Notes under the pieces: generated by a model
Databases searched by the model: none
What the model saw: the letters and a program-made list of their open reading frames with translations, nothing else
What the model was told of the DNA's origin: nothing
In this document: positions 27,016 to 36,606 of the stretch, piece after piece
Layout of the letters: the number at the start of each line of letters is the position of its first letter
Numbering within the stretch: the stretch's first letter is position 1
Translations under genes and position numbers: made by a program
Assembly: GCF_019204025.1 (NCBI RefSeq)
Contig: NZ_JAGSPB010000002.1
Coordinates: forward strand, 434,001 to 498,000
DNA from: Erythrobacter ani
Lineage (GTDB): Bacteria; Pseudomonadota; Alphaproteobacteria; Sphingomonadales; Sphingomonadaceae
Length of the DNA: 64,000 nt
Direction: 5' to 3'

Positions 27016-27164
27016 GCCCCGTCCTCTTCATCATCGATCAGGATGCGCTGCGCGGCACCGTCCAGATCCTCGAACTGACCATGCTTCATGGCCCAGAAAA
27101 ACACAGCCAGCCCCATTGCGCCCATTCCGAGAGCGATCGGGATGAGGAACGTCAGCCCGGTCAT
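27012..27164 (-). CDS. ccoS: cbb3 oxidase assembly protein CcoS/FixS
   Basis: A 50-residue protein. It has one N-terminal membrane helix ('TFLIPIALGMGAMGLAVFFW'), then 'AMKHGQFEDLDGAAQRILIDD'-type sequence read as 'KHGQFEDLDGAAQRIL'. The 'W.. k.GQFDDLEg.a.RIL.dD' pattern is diagnostic of CcoS/FixS, needed for cofactor insertion into CcoN. The ATG at 27164 overlaps the ccoI stop in an ATGA, and its TGA overlaps the ATG of the Cys-rich gene in another ATGA. Confidence 0.9.
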   Translation of the reverse strand: MTGLTFLIPIALGMGAMGLAVFFWAMKHGQFEDLDGAAQRILIDDEEDGA

Positions 27165-29296
27165 GCGCCCGGCACCCGTGCCGAGCGGGCAAGCCGCAGT
27201 GAATTCGCGACTACGACCAGTGAGCTGATCGACATGGCAATGGCGGCGATGAGCGGAGTGACAAAGCCAAACAGTGCCAGCGGGACCGCGCAGACATTGT
27301 AAAGGACAGAGAAACCGAGATTTTGCCGGACGATCCGCATCGTCTTTCTGGAGACCTTTATCGCCAGTGCGACCGGCATCAATTTGCGGCCGATAAAGAC
27401 CGCATCCGCAGCCTGCTGACTTACATCGCTGGCGCTGCCAGGGGCGATCGAAGCATGAGCGGCGGCAAGGGCAGGGGCATCGTTGAGGCCGTCTCCCACC
27501 ATAAGCGGGTTGCGCCCCTGCTGCTTGAGCAGCTCCAGAGCTTGAAGTTTTTTCTGCGGCGTCGCGCCTGCGTCCGATTCAAGTCCCAGCTCGTCTGCGA
27601 CAGTCCGAACAGCATCGCTGCGATCCCCTGAGAGAATGCGTGGCTCCAGCCCAAGAGCCCTCATCGCCGCAATCGTTTCACACGCATCGTCTCGTAAAGT
27701 GTCTTCGAACCGGACAAGGTGCGATATGTCGCCCACCCGCAGGTTGACCGACATTGCGGCGGCAGTGTGGGACGGGCGCTCCAATGCGACTTCGCCCCCC
27801 TTCCAGATGCCCGTAACGCCGTGACCCTCTATCTCGCGAACATCCTCGAGTGCTGCCGGCGGCACAGCGCAATCGTGCAAGGCTTCGGTCAGGCCGCGGC
27901 TGAGCGGATGCCTGCTTGACTGGGCGAGTGCCAGTGCGATGGATCTCTCGCCGGCATCAAGATTCGAGAGGTCAGGTCGGGGCTCCCCAAGCGTGAGTGT
28001 GCCCGTTTTGTCGAATAGGGCGGTGTCGCATTCGGCCAGTCTTTCGAGTGCGCTTCCGTCCTTCACGAGCAGGCCCTGTTTCAACAGAGCGCCGGAAGCG
28101 ACGACTTGCGCGGCGGGAACAGCGAGTCCCATCGCACACGGACATGTGATGATAAGCACGGCGATAGCGATGATTAGTGACTGGTGCCATCCGGCCCCTG
28201 CAATCATCCAACCGACAAAGGCCAGCAGAGAAAGCGTGTGGACGGCTGGTGCGTAGAGGCGTGATGCGCGATCGGCGATCCTCACATACCGACTGCGCGA
28301 TTGCCCTGCCTCGTCCATCAGCCGTGCTATCTCGGCTATTGCAGTATCTGATACGGTCTTGGTTAGCCGTATCCGCAGTGGTGTGCTGAGATTGATGGCG
28401 CCTGCATGGACAGTGCTGCCCTTGGTGACGTTCTCCGGCGTACTCTCTCCGGTCAGCATCGAGTTGTCGATGGCTCCGCTGCCTTCCTCGATCTCACCAT
28501 CCGCCGCCAAGGCCTCTCCAGCCGCGACCAGTACCAGCATGCCTGGCTCAAGCTCGTTTGCGGGCACCCGTGAGGTCGATCCGTTCGGCGCAAGGACGCT
28601 CGCGGATTTCCCCATGCTCCCAAGCAAGGCACCGATTCCTGCTCGAGTACGGTTGCGCATCGACGCATCAAGAGCCCTCCCACTGAGCAGAACGAACAAC
28701 AGCATCACCGCGCTTTCGAAATAGGCGTGCCCGCCGCCGGTTGCGGTCTCGTAAAGGCTTAGTCCGGTTGCCAACAGCACGCCGATCGAAATCGGCACGT
28801 CCATATTGGTCCTGCGATAGCGCAGAGCCATCAAGGCCGACGTGAAGAATGGCATTCCGGCATATGCTATCACCGGCAGCGCGATCAGTGCCGACAGCCA
28901 ATGGAACAGCTCTCGTGTGGCGCCACTGGCGCCTGACCAGATGCTGACGGAAAGCAACATGATGTTCATCATGCCGAAGCCAGCGACGGCCAGCGCCCGC
29001 AGCAACTTCCGGCTTTCGGCATCGTCATTGCCCAGCGGATTGTCAGCGATCGGAGCAGCATCGAAACCGATTTCGCGCAGCGCGGCGATCAATTGGTCCT
29101 CATCGACCTCCGGATCGTGCACGATGGCAACGCGCTTCGCAGAGAAATTGACCCTGACGGAATCAACGCCTTCGACGCCCGACAATTCACGCTCGATCTT
29201 GCCGATGCACCCGGCACAGCGAATTCCCGGCGCAGTCAGCCTGGTATCGACAAAGTCGGAGGTCCGGTCGGCGACTATTCCGATGGGCGCATTCAT
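27161..29296 (-). CDS. ccoI: Copper-transporting P-type ATPase CcoI/FixI
   Basis: A 711-residue P1B-ATPase that supplies copper for the cbb3 oxidase. It has an N-terminal heavy-metal domain with 'GIRCAGCIGKIE' (CxxC), the transmembrane copper site 'CPCAMGLAVP', the phosphorylation motif 'DKTGTLT' and the hinge 'GDGLNDAPAL', with about eight membrane helices. The ATG at 29296 overlaps the ccoH stop (ATGA) and is preferred over the ATG at 29318-29320. Position between ccoH and ccoS separates it from housekeeping CopA exporters. Confidence 0.94.
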   Translation of the reverse strand: MNAPIGIVADRTSDFVDTRLTAPGIRCAGCIGKIERELSGVEGVDSVRVNFSAKRVAIVHDPEVDEDQLIAALREIGFDAAPIADNPLGNDDAESRKLLRALAVAGFGMMNIMLLSVSIWSGASGATRELFHWLSALIALPVIAYAGMPFFTSALMALRYRRTNMDVPISIGVLLATGLSLYETATGGGHAYFESAVMLLFVLLSGRALDASMRNRTRAGIGALLGSMGKSASVLAPNGSTSRVPANELEPGMLVLVAAGEALAADGEIEEGSGAIDNSMLTGESTPENVTKGSTVHAGAINLSTPLRIRLTKTVSDTAIAEIARLMDEAGQSRSRYVRIADRASRLYAPAVHTLSLLAFVGWMIAGAGWHQSLIIAIAVLIITCPCAMGLAVPAAQVVASGALLKQGLLVKDGSALERLAECDTALFDKTGTLTLGEPRPDLSNLDAGERSIALALAQSSRHPLSRGLTEALHDCAVPPAALEDVREIEGHGVTGIWKGGEVALERPSHTAAAMSVNLRVGDISHLVRFEDTLRDDACETIAAMRALGLEPRILSGDRSDAVRTVADELGLESDAGATPQKKLQALELLKQQGRNPLMVGDGLNDAPALAAAHASIAPGSASDVSQQAADAVFIGRKLMPVALAIKVSRKTMRIVRQNLGFSVLYNVCAVPLALFGFVTPLIAAIAMSISSLVVVANSLRLARSARVPGA

Positions 29297-29745
29297 CTCA
29301 GTTTCCGCTCTTCCGTCCATCTGAGCTCGCCGCTTTCCATACGCAGGCGAACGATCCAGCGGCCGGGCGCGACGGGATCGGTGGAGCGGAATGCACCAGC
29401 ATTCCCCTGAATATGCACGAATTTGAGCGACGCGGTATCGTGCTTGCCGACGGGCCGCCTAAGTTCCGCAGACACGAGAACGCCGTCTGGCACGCCTCCT
29501 GCCACGACTTTCAAATGCCCGGAGCCGTCACGGCTGACGTCTGCGGTCCAGCCAAGTGCCTTGCTGCGCTCCGCTTCGCCAAGCCAGTCGTTGAATTTCT
29601 GGCTGGCGACATATGTGTTTTCGACGATCACTCCGCCAAATCCGCTAACCGCGTATGTCGCCATGAGAAGATTGACCGCGACGACTACGCCGAACCCTCC
29701 GACCATGACCTTCGTCATATCGCGCCCTGTGAATTCACGTTTCAT
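29293..29745 (-). CDS. ccoH: cbb3 oxidase assembly protein CcoH/FixH
   Basis: A 150-residue protein with a short cytoplasmic N-terminus ('FTGRDMTKVMVGGFG', the FixH signature), one membrane helix (about 13-35) and a periplasmic domain with 'NTYVASQKFNDWL', also typical of FixH. It stabilises cbb3 assembly and works with CcoI. The start overlaps the ccoG stop and the end overlaps the ccoI start, each by 4 bp. Confidence 0.92.
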   Translation of the reverse strand: MKREFTGRDMTKVMVGGFGVVVAVNLLMATYAVSGFGGVIVENTYVASQKFNDWLGEAERSKALGWTADVSRDGSGHLKVVAGGVPDGVLVSAELRRPVGKHDTASLKFVHIQGNAGAFRSTDPVAPGRWIVRLRMESGELRWTEERKLR

Positions 29746-31316
29746 TGCGGGGCTCCCGGGCTGGTAAAGAGGGTGTGAGCGCTGTCGGTCTCGCGCTGTT
29801 CGTCGAGCGAGGTGACCTCAATGGAGAAGTTCTGCTCTTCTGTTCCGGACGGCGCGAGCACGTAGGCCCGCAAGGTGTAGGTTGCATCGGCTGGAACATC
29901 GATCTGTTGCGATCGAGCGGCCGCCTCGCGCGAAATCGTATCGGTCCAGAAAACGGCGCCTGGCAGGTCTATGAGCGCAATTTCCATAGTGCGCGGGCGA
30001 CTTTCCATATTGCGCAGCTTCAGCGTGTATGCGTTTCGGACCGAGCCGTCCTTCAACAGCATGAATGGCGGATTGCGATCCGGCTGGACCGAGATTTCCG
30101 TGTGAGTGCGGGTGCCGAGGGCGAACAGCATCGCGCCTCCGATGCCACCCCAGATCATGAGATATGCGACGGTGCGCGGACGCAGGAGCGCGCGCCACGC
30201 CGAGCGAGCGGGCTTCCCCGCCGCTTCCGCTTCGCAATCTTCGAGCGTCGCATAATCGATGAGGCCTCGCGGTCTCCCGATATCCTTCATTACTCGGTCG
30301 CAGGCATCGATGCAGAGGGCGCATGTGATGCATCCGATCTGCGGACCCTCGCGGATATCGATGCCGGTGGGGCATACTTGGACGCATTGCAAACAGTCGA
30401 CGCAGTCACCGTACGCATCGGGGTTCTTCTGAGCTTTCTTGAGGCTGCCGCGCGGTTCGCCGCGAAAATCCTTGTATGTCACCAACAGCGATTTTTCGTC
30501 CATCATTGCTGCCTGGATGCGCGGCCATGGGCACATGTAGATGCAAACCTGCTCTCGCATGAAACCGCCCAGCACGAATGTCGTGGCGGTAAGAACGGCG
30601 ACAGTCGCATAGGCGATCGGTGCAGCCTCGCCGCGCCAGAATTCGTAGGTGAGTGTGGGTGCATCTGCGAAGTACATGATCCAAGCGCCGCCGGTCCAGA
30701 AGCTGATGAGCAGGTAGACCGCCCACTTTCCGCCCCGCCGCGCAATTTTCGAGGCGCCCCACGGCGCGCTATCAAGACGCACCCGTGCATTGCGCTCTCC
30801 GTCGAAAAATCGGTCGATGTGCTGGAACAGATCCGTCCAGACGGTCTGCGGGCACGCAAATCCGCACCATGCGCGGCCCACGGCGCTCGTCACAATGAAC
30901 AGGCCGATGCCCGCCATGATGAGCAGACCTGCAACGTAATAGAATTCGTGCGGCCATATCTCGATACCGAACATGTAGAACCGGCGGTTCGCGACATCGA
31001 TCAGGACCGCTTGGTCGGGCGCATGGGGACCGCGGTCCCAGCGTATCCACGGGGTCCCGTAATAGATCGCGAGCGTCACGATCATCACTGCCCATTTAAA
31101 TCGTCGGAATGGGCCGTCGATCCGCTTGTTATGCACCGTCGGGCTCTTCTCGTAGAGCTTCTCGGGCACAGTTGCAGGCGCAGGTTGCTTGGCAGCATGT
31201 CGCTGCGTGGCGGCAATCGGCTCCGCGTCGGCAACATCCAGCGCACCGCCCCAGTCACGGGGCGGCTTGGCATCTTTTGATGGATGCCTATCGGCAGGAT
31301 GATCAGGGTTGGTCAT
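29742..31316 (-). CDS. ccoG: cbb3 oxidase accessory ferredoxin-like protein CcoG/FixG
   Basis: A 524-residue polytopic membrane protein with two 4Fe-4S motifs: 'CVDCLQCVQVCP' and 'CITCALCIDAC'. Upstream are NosR/NapH-like cysteines in 'CGFACPQTVW' and 'CIYMCPWPR'. A periplasmic Ig-like C-terminal domain follows (about 400-510). CcoG reduces Cu(II) for delivery to cbb3 (known for the family). The ATG at 31316 lies inside the end of ccoP, a 14-bp overlap; the stop overlaps ccoH by ATGA. Confidence 0.94.
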   Translation of the reverse strand: MTNPDHPADRHPSKDAKPPRDWGGALDVADAEPIAATQRHAAKQPAPATVPEKLYEKSPTVHNKRIDGPFRRFKWAVMIVTLAIYYGTPWIRWDRGPHAPDQAVLIDVANRRFYMFGIEIWPHEFYYVAGLLIMAGIGLFIVTSAVGRAWCGFACPQTVWTDLFQHIDRFFDGERNARVRLDSAPWGASKIARRGGKWAVYLLISFWTGGAWIMYFADAPTLTYEFWRGEAAPIAYATVAVLTATTFVLGGFMREQVCIYMCPWPRIQAAMMDEKSLLVTYKDFRGEPRGSLKKAQKNPDAYGDCVDCLQCVQVCPTGIDIREGPQIGCITCALCIDACDRVMKDIGRPRGLIDYATLEDCEAEAAGKPARSAWRALLRPRTVAYLMIWGGIGGAMLFALGTRTHTEISVQPDRNPPFMLLKDGSVRNAYTLKLRNMESRPRTMEIALIDLPGAVFWTDTISREAAARSQQIDVPADATYTLRAYVLAPSGTEEQNFSIEVTSLDEQRETDSAHTLFTSPGAPQ

Positions 31317-32238
31317 TGAGCGCGACCGCTGCTTCCTCTTCTACCGGTTCGGCCGGCTGCGGACTCGCTTCGCCGCCGCCGCGCGAGTGAACATAGGTAG
31401 CCAGCATTCTGATCGTTGCCGGATCCAAGCGATCCTTCCACCCCGGCATGACGCCATGCTTAGGATAGAGGATCTGCTGGCGGATCTGCTCGGGGTCGCT
31501 TCCATAAAGCCAGATCGCATCGTTGAGTGCGGGCGCACCCTGTATCTGGTCCCCTTCGCCTGAGGGCTGGTGGCAGGCGGCGCAATTCACCGTGTAAGTT
31601 TCTGCACCCGAGGCGCTTGGCTGTGCTCTGCCGCTAAGTGAAAGGACATGCTGGACAAGCGCATCGAGCTGCGCATCATCGAATATACCATCGAAGCCAG
31701 GCATGTAGCTGAGCCGGGTCTGGTTCGATCCTTCCCAGCGAATACCGTGAAGCAGTGTCATCTCGATGGCTTCGAGGTCGCCGCCCCACAGCCAGTCGTC
31801 ATCGTTGAGATTGGGATAGCCACCCGCGATGCCGGCAGCGCCCGCGCCGTGACATTGGACGCAGTTCACCTGGAACGCCGCGGCACCGCCAGCGATAGCC
31901 TGTTGCTGCAATTGCGGAGACGAGGCGATCTTCTCGATGTCTGTCGCGGCGATCCGTTCGAACACGTCCTGCCGGGCAAGGTCCGCTGCGGTCATGTCTT
32001 CCGCCAGTTCGCCCCGGCTCGACCATCCCAGCACACCCGAGGTTGCGCGGTCGATCATCGGCCAGGCGGGATAGAACACGGTGTAGGCAACTGCCCAAAT
32101 GACCGTTGCGTAAAACGTCCACAGCCACCAGCGCGGCAGCGGAGTGTTCAGTTCTTCAATGCCGTCCCACTCGTGACCGACTGTTTCGGTGCCGGTGGGT
32201 TCGTCGATCCGTTTACCGGGTCCGATTTCATTCGCCAT
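31303..32238 (-). CDS. ccoP: cbb3-type cytochrome c oxidase diheme subunit III, CcoP/FixP
   Basis: A 311-residue subunit. The N-terminus 'HEWDGIEELNTPLPRWWLW' and one or two membrane helices (about 30-60) are typical of FixP. Two c-type heme sites follow, 'CVQCHGAGA' and 'CAACHQPSG'. It passes electrons from the bc1 complex or cytochrome c to CcoO/CcoN. The ATG at 32238 overlaps the end of ccoQ by 11 bp and has AGGA upstream; an upstream start at 32271 would run further into ccoQ. A C-terminal Pro/Glu-rich tail is unremarkable. Confidence 0.95.
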   Translation of the reverse strand: MANEIGPGKRIDEPTGTETVGHEWDGIEELNTPLPRWWLWTFYATVIWAVAYTVFYPAWPMIDRATSGVLGWSSRGELAEDMTAADLARQDVFERIAATDIEKIASSPQLQQQAIAGGAAAFQVNCVQCHGAGAAGIAGGYPNLNDDDWLWGGDLEAIEMTLLHGIRWEGSNQTRLSYMPGFDGIFDDAQLDALVQHVLSLSGRAQPSASGAETYTVNCAACHQPSGEGDQIQGAPALNDAIWLYGSDPEQIRQQILYPKHGVMPGWKDRLDPATIRMLATYVHSRGGGEASPQPAEPVEEEAAVALNDQP

Positions 32239-32392
32239 CTTCGTGATCCTCAAGGATGGAGTGGGCCGCATAGTGATTCCGGTCGCGTGAGCCGGGGCGG
32301 AAGGGCCACAGGCACAGGCTCACGAAGATGATGGCCATCGCCAGTAAGCCGTAGCTGTCGGCAAACTGCCGCAGGGTTTCGTAATCGGTCAC
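32228..32392 (-). CDS. ccoQ: cbb3 oxidase small subunit CcoQ/FixQ
   Basis: A 54-residue protein starting with GTG that overlaps the ccoO stop (GTGA). It reads '[16 protein letters not shown]', one membrane helix ('[16 protein letters not shown]'), then '[21 protein letters not shown]'-type polar tail read here as '[15 protein letters not shown]'. The Y..LR.FADS.GL start and RPG...Y...A..IL end are the CcoQ signature. It stabilises the CcoNOP complex. Confidence 0.93.
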   Translation of the reverse strand: MTDYETLRQFADSYGLLAMAIIFVSLCLWPFRPGSRDRNHYAAHSILEDHEDGE

Positions 32393-33153
32393 CGGCCGGT
32401 CTCCTCGGCAAGCTCCTGCTGAGCAGCGGCGCTGTTCACATCAATCAGTGTTCCGAGCATCTGCAGGTAAGCAACCAGCGCATCCATCTCGGTCACCCGG
32501 GACGGGTCGCCATCGTAATCGCGGACTTGCGCTTTGGGATAACGAGTCTCGAAGTCGACTAGGTCGACGTCCGGATCGGCCTGTCCATAGAGGTCGTTTT
32601 CTGCCTGCGCGATGTCCTCGGCTGTATAAGGTACGCCAACTGTACTGAGAGCATTCAGCATCGCGCTAGCGTCGGCGATGTGCAGATCCGTTTCCGACAG
32701 GAAGCGGTATTTCGGCATGATGCTTTGCGGCACGACGCTTTGCGGATCGTTCAGATGCTGGACGTGCCAGCTGTCCGAATAACGGCCACCCACACGGGCC
32801 AGATCGGGTCCGGTCCGTTTCGACCCCCATTGGAAAGGGTGATCGAACATGCTTTCCGCCGCGAGGCTGTAGGCGCCGTACCGCTCAACCTCGTCGCGGA
32901 AGGGGCGGATCATCTGGCTATGGCAGGTGTAGCACCCCTCTCGGATATAGATATCTCGCCCCGCCTGCTCGAGCGGGGTATAGGGGCGCATCCCGTCAAC
33001 CTTCTCGATGGTGTTGTCGAGGTAGAAAAGCGGCGTGATTTGAACGAGGCCGCCAATCGCCACCGTGATCAGCGTGGCGACCGCCATCAGGGTCACGTTG
33101 CGCTCGATACGCTTGTGGCCCTTGACCGTTTCCTTGACCATTGGATCAGTCAT
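32389..33153 (-). CDS. ccoO: cbb3-type cytochrome c oxidase monoheme subunit II, CcoO/FixO
   Basis: A 254-residue subunit. One N-terminal membrane helix is followed by '[17 protein letters not shown]' (heme c site CYTCH), then '[16 protein letters not shown]' and 'SIMPKYRFL' carrying the distal Met ligand. It hands electrons to the catalytic CcoN. It lies 11 bp after ccoN and overlaps ccoQ by 4 bp, giving the standard NOQP order. Confidence 0.96.
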   Translation of the reverse strand: MTDPMVKETVKGHKRIERNVTLMAVATLITVAIGGLVQITPLFYLDNTIEKVDGMRPYTPLEQAGRDIYIREGCYTCHSQMIRPFRDEVERYGAYSLAAESMFDHPFQWGSKRTGPDLARVGGRYSDSWHVQHLNDPQSVVPQSIMPKYRFLSETDLHIADASAMLNALSTVGVPYTAEDIAQAENDLYGQADPDVDLVDFETRYPKAQVRDYDGDPSRVTEMDALVAYLQMLGTLIDVNSAAAQQELAEETGR

Positions 33154-33164
33154 TAATCGGTTCC

Positions 33165-34820
33165 TTATTCAGCGGGCTGCGGCACGAGCGGACGGTCCGC
33201 TTCGGCATCGTATGTGGCTTGATAGAGCGGGGCTTCGTCGCGCAGGCGTCCGGCGATGGTCATCCAGACGTTGAAGGTCAGCACTGCCGCCCCTGCGAGA
33301 TAAAGCAGGCCGCCAAAGGCGCGCATCATGTACATCGGTTTCAGCGCTGTGACGGTGTCGATGAAGCTGTTCACGAGGTAACCGTTCGCGTCATACTCGC
33401 GCCACATCAGGCCCTGTGTGATCCCGGCAACCCACATGCTGGCAGCGTAGAAAACGATGCCGAGCGTCGCGAGCCAGAAGTGCCAATTGATCATCCGCAG
33501 CGAATACATCCGCTCACGTTTCCAAAGACGAGGCACCAGAAAATAGATGCAGGCAAAGGTGATCATGCCGTTCCAACCCAGCGCGCCTGAATGGACGTGC
33601 CCGATGGTCCAGTCGGTGTAGTGCGACAGGCTGTTCACGGCCTTGATGCTCATCATCGGACCTTCGAACGTGCTCATCCCGTAGAACGCGAGGCTGAGCA
33701 CCATCATGCGGATGATCGGGTCGGTTCTGACCTTGTCCCACGCGCCGTTGAGCGTCATCAGGCCGTTGATCATGCCGCCCCAGCTGGGCATCCACAGCAT
33801 GATCGAAAACACCATGCCGAGCGTCTGCGCCCAATCGGGCAGAGCGGTGTAATGCAGGTGGTGCGGACCAGCCCAGATGTAGAGGAAGATCAGGCTCCAG
33901 AAGTGGATGATAGAAAGCCGGTACGAATAGACCGGGCGTTCGGCCTGCTTCGGTACAAAGTAGTACATCATCGCGAGGAAGCCTGCGGTTAGAAAGAATC
34001 CCACCGCGTTGTGGCCATACCACCACTGCGTCAGCGCATCCTGGACGCCGGCAAAGGCGCTGTAGCTGCGCGATCCGAGGAAACTTACCGGCATCGAAAG
34101 ATTGTTGACGATGTGAAGCATCGCGATGGTGATAATGAAGGCGAGATAAAACCAGTTCGCGACATAGATGTGCGGTTCCTTGCGCCGCACAATGGTGCCG
34201 ACGAAGACCGCGAAATAGGCGACCCAGACGATGGTCAGCCACAGATCGACATACCACTCAGGCTCGGCATATTCCTTCGACTGGGTGACACCAAGTAGGT
34301 AGCCGGTCGCGGCGAGCACGATGAACAGCTGGTAGCCCCAGAAGACGAAACGGGCGAGGCCGGGGAAGGCGAGCGTCGTGCGGCAGGTGCGCTGGACCAC
34401 GTAGAAACTCGTTGCGAGCAGGGCATTGCCGCCAAAAGCGAAGATCACCGCCGATGTATGCAGCGGGCGCAGCCTACCGAAATTGAGCCAGGGTTCGAAA
34501 TTGAGCTCGGGGAAAACCAGTTGCAGTGCAATGACCAAGCCGGCGAGGAGGCCGGCCATGCCCCAGAACACAGTTGCGATCACGCCCCAGCGGATCACGT
34601 CATCGTAATACCTCGAAGGCCCTTCCGGCATACGGAAGATGCTCTGCGCCTTTGCCATCGGATCGTATCTGGCAAGCGTCGCAATCATCAAACCGAATGC
34701 GATGATCCCAATGATAAGTGCATGCGCGGCAAAGCCGGGATCCTGTGCGCCGACATAGGCTGCAAGTGCCAGTATGATCAGCACGAACCAAAGGCCGGAC
34801 CGGCCTACTACGCTTTCCAT
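33165..34820 (-). CDS. ccoN: cbb3-type cytochrome c oxidase catalytic subunit I, CcoN/FixN
   Basis: A 551-residue heme-copper oxidase subunit with about twelve to fourteen membrane helices. It holds the low-spin heme and the heme b3-CuB centre. Visible ligands lie in '[12 protein letters not shown]', '[13 protein letters not shown]' (CuB histidines) and '[13 protein letters not shown]'. '[12 protein letters not shown]' is typical of FixN. The start has an unusually strong ribosome-binding site (AGGAGGAC, 8 bp upstream), and its ATG overlaps the TAA of the regulator gene (TAATG). The FNR box at 34874-34887 is correctly placed to activate it. Confidence 0.97.
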   Translation of the reverse strand: MESVVGRSGLWFVLIILALAAYVGAQDPGFAAHALIIGIIAFGLMIATLARYDPMAKAQSIFRMPEGPSRYYDDVIRWGVIATVFWGMAGLLAGLVIALQLVFPELNFEPWLNFGRLRPLHTSAVIFAFGGNALLATSFYVVQRTCRTTLAFPGLARFVFWGYQLFIVLAATGYLLGVTQSKEYAEPEWYVDLWLTIVWVAYFAVFVGTIVRRKEPHIYVANWFYLAFIITIAMLHIVNNLSMPVSFLGSRSYSAFAGVQDALTQWWYGHNAVGFFLTAGFLAMMYYFVPKQAERPVYSYRLSIIHFWSLIFLYIWAGPHHLHYTALPDWAQTLGMVFSIMLWMPSWGGMINGLMTLNGAWDKVRTDPIIRMMVLSLAFYGMSTFEGPMMSIKAVNSLSHYTDWTIGHVHSGALGWNGMITFACIYFLVPRLWKRERMYSLRMINWHFWLATLGIVFYAASMWVAGITQGLMWREYDANGYLVNSFIDTVTALKPMYMMRAFGGLLYLAGAAVLTFNVWMTIAGRLRDEAPLYQATYDAEADRPLVPQPAE

Positions 34821-35611
34821 TACGATTGTCCTCCTGTCTGAGGTCTCGCTACTCCGACGGGCAGGCGCTCACATTGATCGAGATCAAAATCGGCTTCGAT
34901 CGGTTCTGTTCGTTCGGATTTTCCGCAATGCCCCGAGAGGTGGGCGATATCATTCAGGTCACGAACAACGATCCGAGATCGGCCATGGGTCTCAATCAGA
35001 CCCGCCTTGCGCAGCGCGCCGAGCTGACGGCTGACCGTTTCGATCGTCAAACCGAGAGAGTCGCCGATATCCCGGCGCGACATCGGCAGATCGAGAATGC
35101 GTCTTACACCACTCCCTGTCCCGATCCGGTCGGCCATTGCAAACAGAAATCCGGCGAGCCGTTCGAGCGCGTTTTTTTGGCCTAAGGCGACGGCTTTATC
35201 GCGGCAACGATGCAGGGCCGTTCGCTGACGTTCAAGCAGCGCTCGTGAAATGCGCGGGTCGCTTGACGCGCAATCAAAGAACGGCCGCGCCGGAAAGACC
35301 AGCAAACTCGTCGGCTCAAGCGAGGACACACTGTAGGAATGGAGATCGTCAGCAGGGACAGAGAATATGTCGCCGCCAAAATGAAAGGCGACGATCTGTT
35401 CTCGATTATCCGAAGCGCGGGCCGCCAATTTCGTCGCGCCTGATCCAATGTAAAGCACATTGCTCTCACGCTTACCGAGCGGGGCCTCCTCGTGGGGGCC
35501 CAAACATTTCGCCTCCGCCATCGCTTTCAATTGGAGGCCAGCGCGCGCTGCCGGCTCAACCCCGAATGCTGTTCGCATGAAAATGTCGAAGGACGCCAGT
35601 TCCGTCATCAT
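34820..35611 (-). CDS. CRP/FNR family transcriptional regulator (FixK/FnrN-like)
   Basis: A 263-residue regulator with an N-terminal cyclic-nucleotide-type beta-barrel, a long dimer helix and a C-terminal winged HTH. The recognition helix '[13 protein letters not shown]' carries the E..SR motif that reads TTGAT half-sites. The N-terminal cysteines that hold the FNR 4Fe-4S cluster are missing; the first Cys is residue 36. It therefore looks like a FixK-type, not a true O2-sensing FNR. A perfect FNR box lies 60-73 bp upstream of its start, implying autoregulation. The second ATG (35608) has the better AAGG spacing. Its TAA overlaps the ccoN ATG. Confidence 0.88.
   Translation of the reverse strand: MMTELASFDIFMRTAFGVEPAARAGLQLKAMAEAKCLGPHEEAPLGKRESNVLYIGSGATKLAARASDNREQIVAFHFGGDIFSVPADDLHSYSVSSLEPTSLLVFPARPFFDCASSDPRISRALLERQRTALHRCRDKAVALGQKNALERLAGFLFAMADRIGTGSGVRRILDLPMSRRDIGDSLGLTIETVSRQLGALRKAGLIETHGRSRIVVRDLNDIAHLSGHCGKSERTEPIEADFDLDQCERLPVGVARPQTGGQS
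34874..34887 (-). promoter_or_regulatory. Perfect FNR/FixK box in front of ccoN
   Basis: TTGATCGAGATCAA is a perfect inverted repeat (TTGATC-GA-GATCAA). Its centre is about 60 bp upstream of the ccoN ATG, so a start site about 41 bp downstream would fall near 34839, the class II activation geometry. It lies within the last codons of the regulator gene. Confidence 0.85.
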
Positions 35612-35670
35612 CCGCCTTGCAAGATTGTCCGTTCGCTCTTGCTGATTGCGCTGGAAAAGGCGGTCCGTCT

Positions 35671-35684
35671 TTGATCGAGATCAA
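35671..35684. promoter_or_regulatory. Perfect FNR/FixK box in the regulator/ompW divergent promoter
   Basis: The same 14-bp sequence TTGATCGAGATCAA lies between the minus-strand regulator (start 35611) and the plus-strand ompW (start 35780). The spacing suits class II activation of the regulator with a leader of about 25 bp. It could also control ompW. Confidence 0.85.
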
Positions 35685-35779
35685 TGCCAGAGTGATTTCC
35701 AGTCGGTTATTTCAGCCCCCGAAACAGCAACAATCCTGGGCCGTATGGGACGGCCGCTGCTGTTGTCAGGGACAAGACA

Positions 35780-36451
35780 ATGAAGACTATTCTATCCATC
35801 ACGAGCGCTGCTATCGCACTGGTCGCCTCGCCAGTGGCTGCGCAGGATCGAACCGGCGACGTCCAGATCAAACTGATGGGCACTGCCGTCCTTCCGGACG
35901 GTGAGATCGATGAAGTCAATGTCGACGCTATCGGTCTACCCGCCAACCTTGATACTAGGGCGAACGACAACGTAATCCCGAAAGCATCGATCGAGTATTT
36001 CGTGACTCACAATCTGTCGTTCGAAACGATAGTCGGTATCACGCAGCACGATGTCGACACTGTGTCGGGTTTTCCAGCCGGTACGGAATTGGTGTCCGAC
36101 GCTCGGCTTATTCCAGCCACGATCACAGCCAAATACCATTTCGATGCTGGCGGGATAAAACCGTATGTCGGGGCTGGCCCAGCCTATTTCCTGTGGGTGA
36201 GCGACGAGCCGGGCGCGGCGACCATTCCGCTTGGCGTGACGGATACCGACCTGTCGGATGAGTTCGGCTTCGCGCTCCAGGCGGGGGTCGATATTCCGGT
36301 AGGCGATTCCGGGTTCGGCCTCACCCTGGATGCCAAGCGCTACTTCATCGACACGACGGCGCGCTGGTTTGCCGGCGACACGCTGGTGATTGAGACTGAA
36401 CACAATCTCGATCCGTGGCTGTTGAGCGCGGGCGTCAGCTACCGGTTCTAG
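35780..36451 (+). CDS. ompW: OmpW family outer-membrane protein
   Basis: A 223-residue protein with a signal peptide ending 'ASPVAAQD' (cleavage about residue 21), then a small eight-stranded beta-barrel. Typical OmpW segments are 'NDNVIPKASIEYFVTHNLSFE', given here by 'PKASIEYFVTHNLSFET', and 'ATITAKYHF', 'KPYVGAGPAYFLW' and 'GFALQAGVDIP'. The chain ends in Phe as outer-membrane barrels do. OmpW genes are often induced at low oxygen, which fits the FNR box 96-109 bp upstream of the start. It probably allows passage of small hydrophobic compounds. Confidence 0.9.
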   Translation: MKTILSITSAAIALVASPVAAQDRTGDVQIKLMGTAVLPDGEIDEVNVDAIGLPANLDTRANDNVIPKASIEYFVTHNLSFETIVGITQHDVDTVSGFPAGTELVSDARLIPATITAKYHFDAGGIKPYVGAGPAYFLWVSDEPGAATIPLGVTDTDLSDEFGFALQAGVDIPVGDSGFGLTLDAKRYFIDTTARWFAGDTLVIETEHNLDPWLLSAGVSYRF

Positions 36452-36606
36452 GAAGGCGGTGTTTTTGCCGCAGAGCGGCCTCGCGAGCAGCTTGCGCGCG
36501 GGGCCGCGTTTCTTCGCGCCCGATATTTGTCATTGGCTTGGATCGCTGGTGGGGTATGACGCGGAGAACTCGGAGCAGAGTTCGGGCGCGGAGCACTACC
36601 CGGTAA

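Noticed and set aside
29745..31280. Long open frame (511 codons) on the plus strand opposite ccoG
   Set aside because: Antisense shadow of a well-recognised gene; composition is Arg/His-rich, as is usual for GC-rich opposite frames, with no domain.
36452..36606. Small gene between ompW and the oxoprolinase
   Set aside because: Frames on both strands are short, Arg/Ala-rich and without a start site; seen as intergenic sequence with the oxoprolinase promoter.
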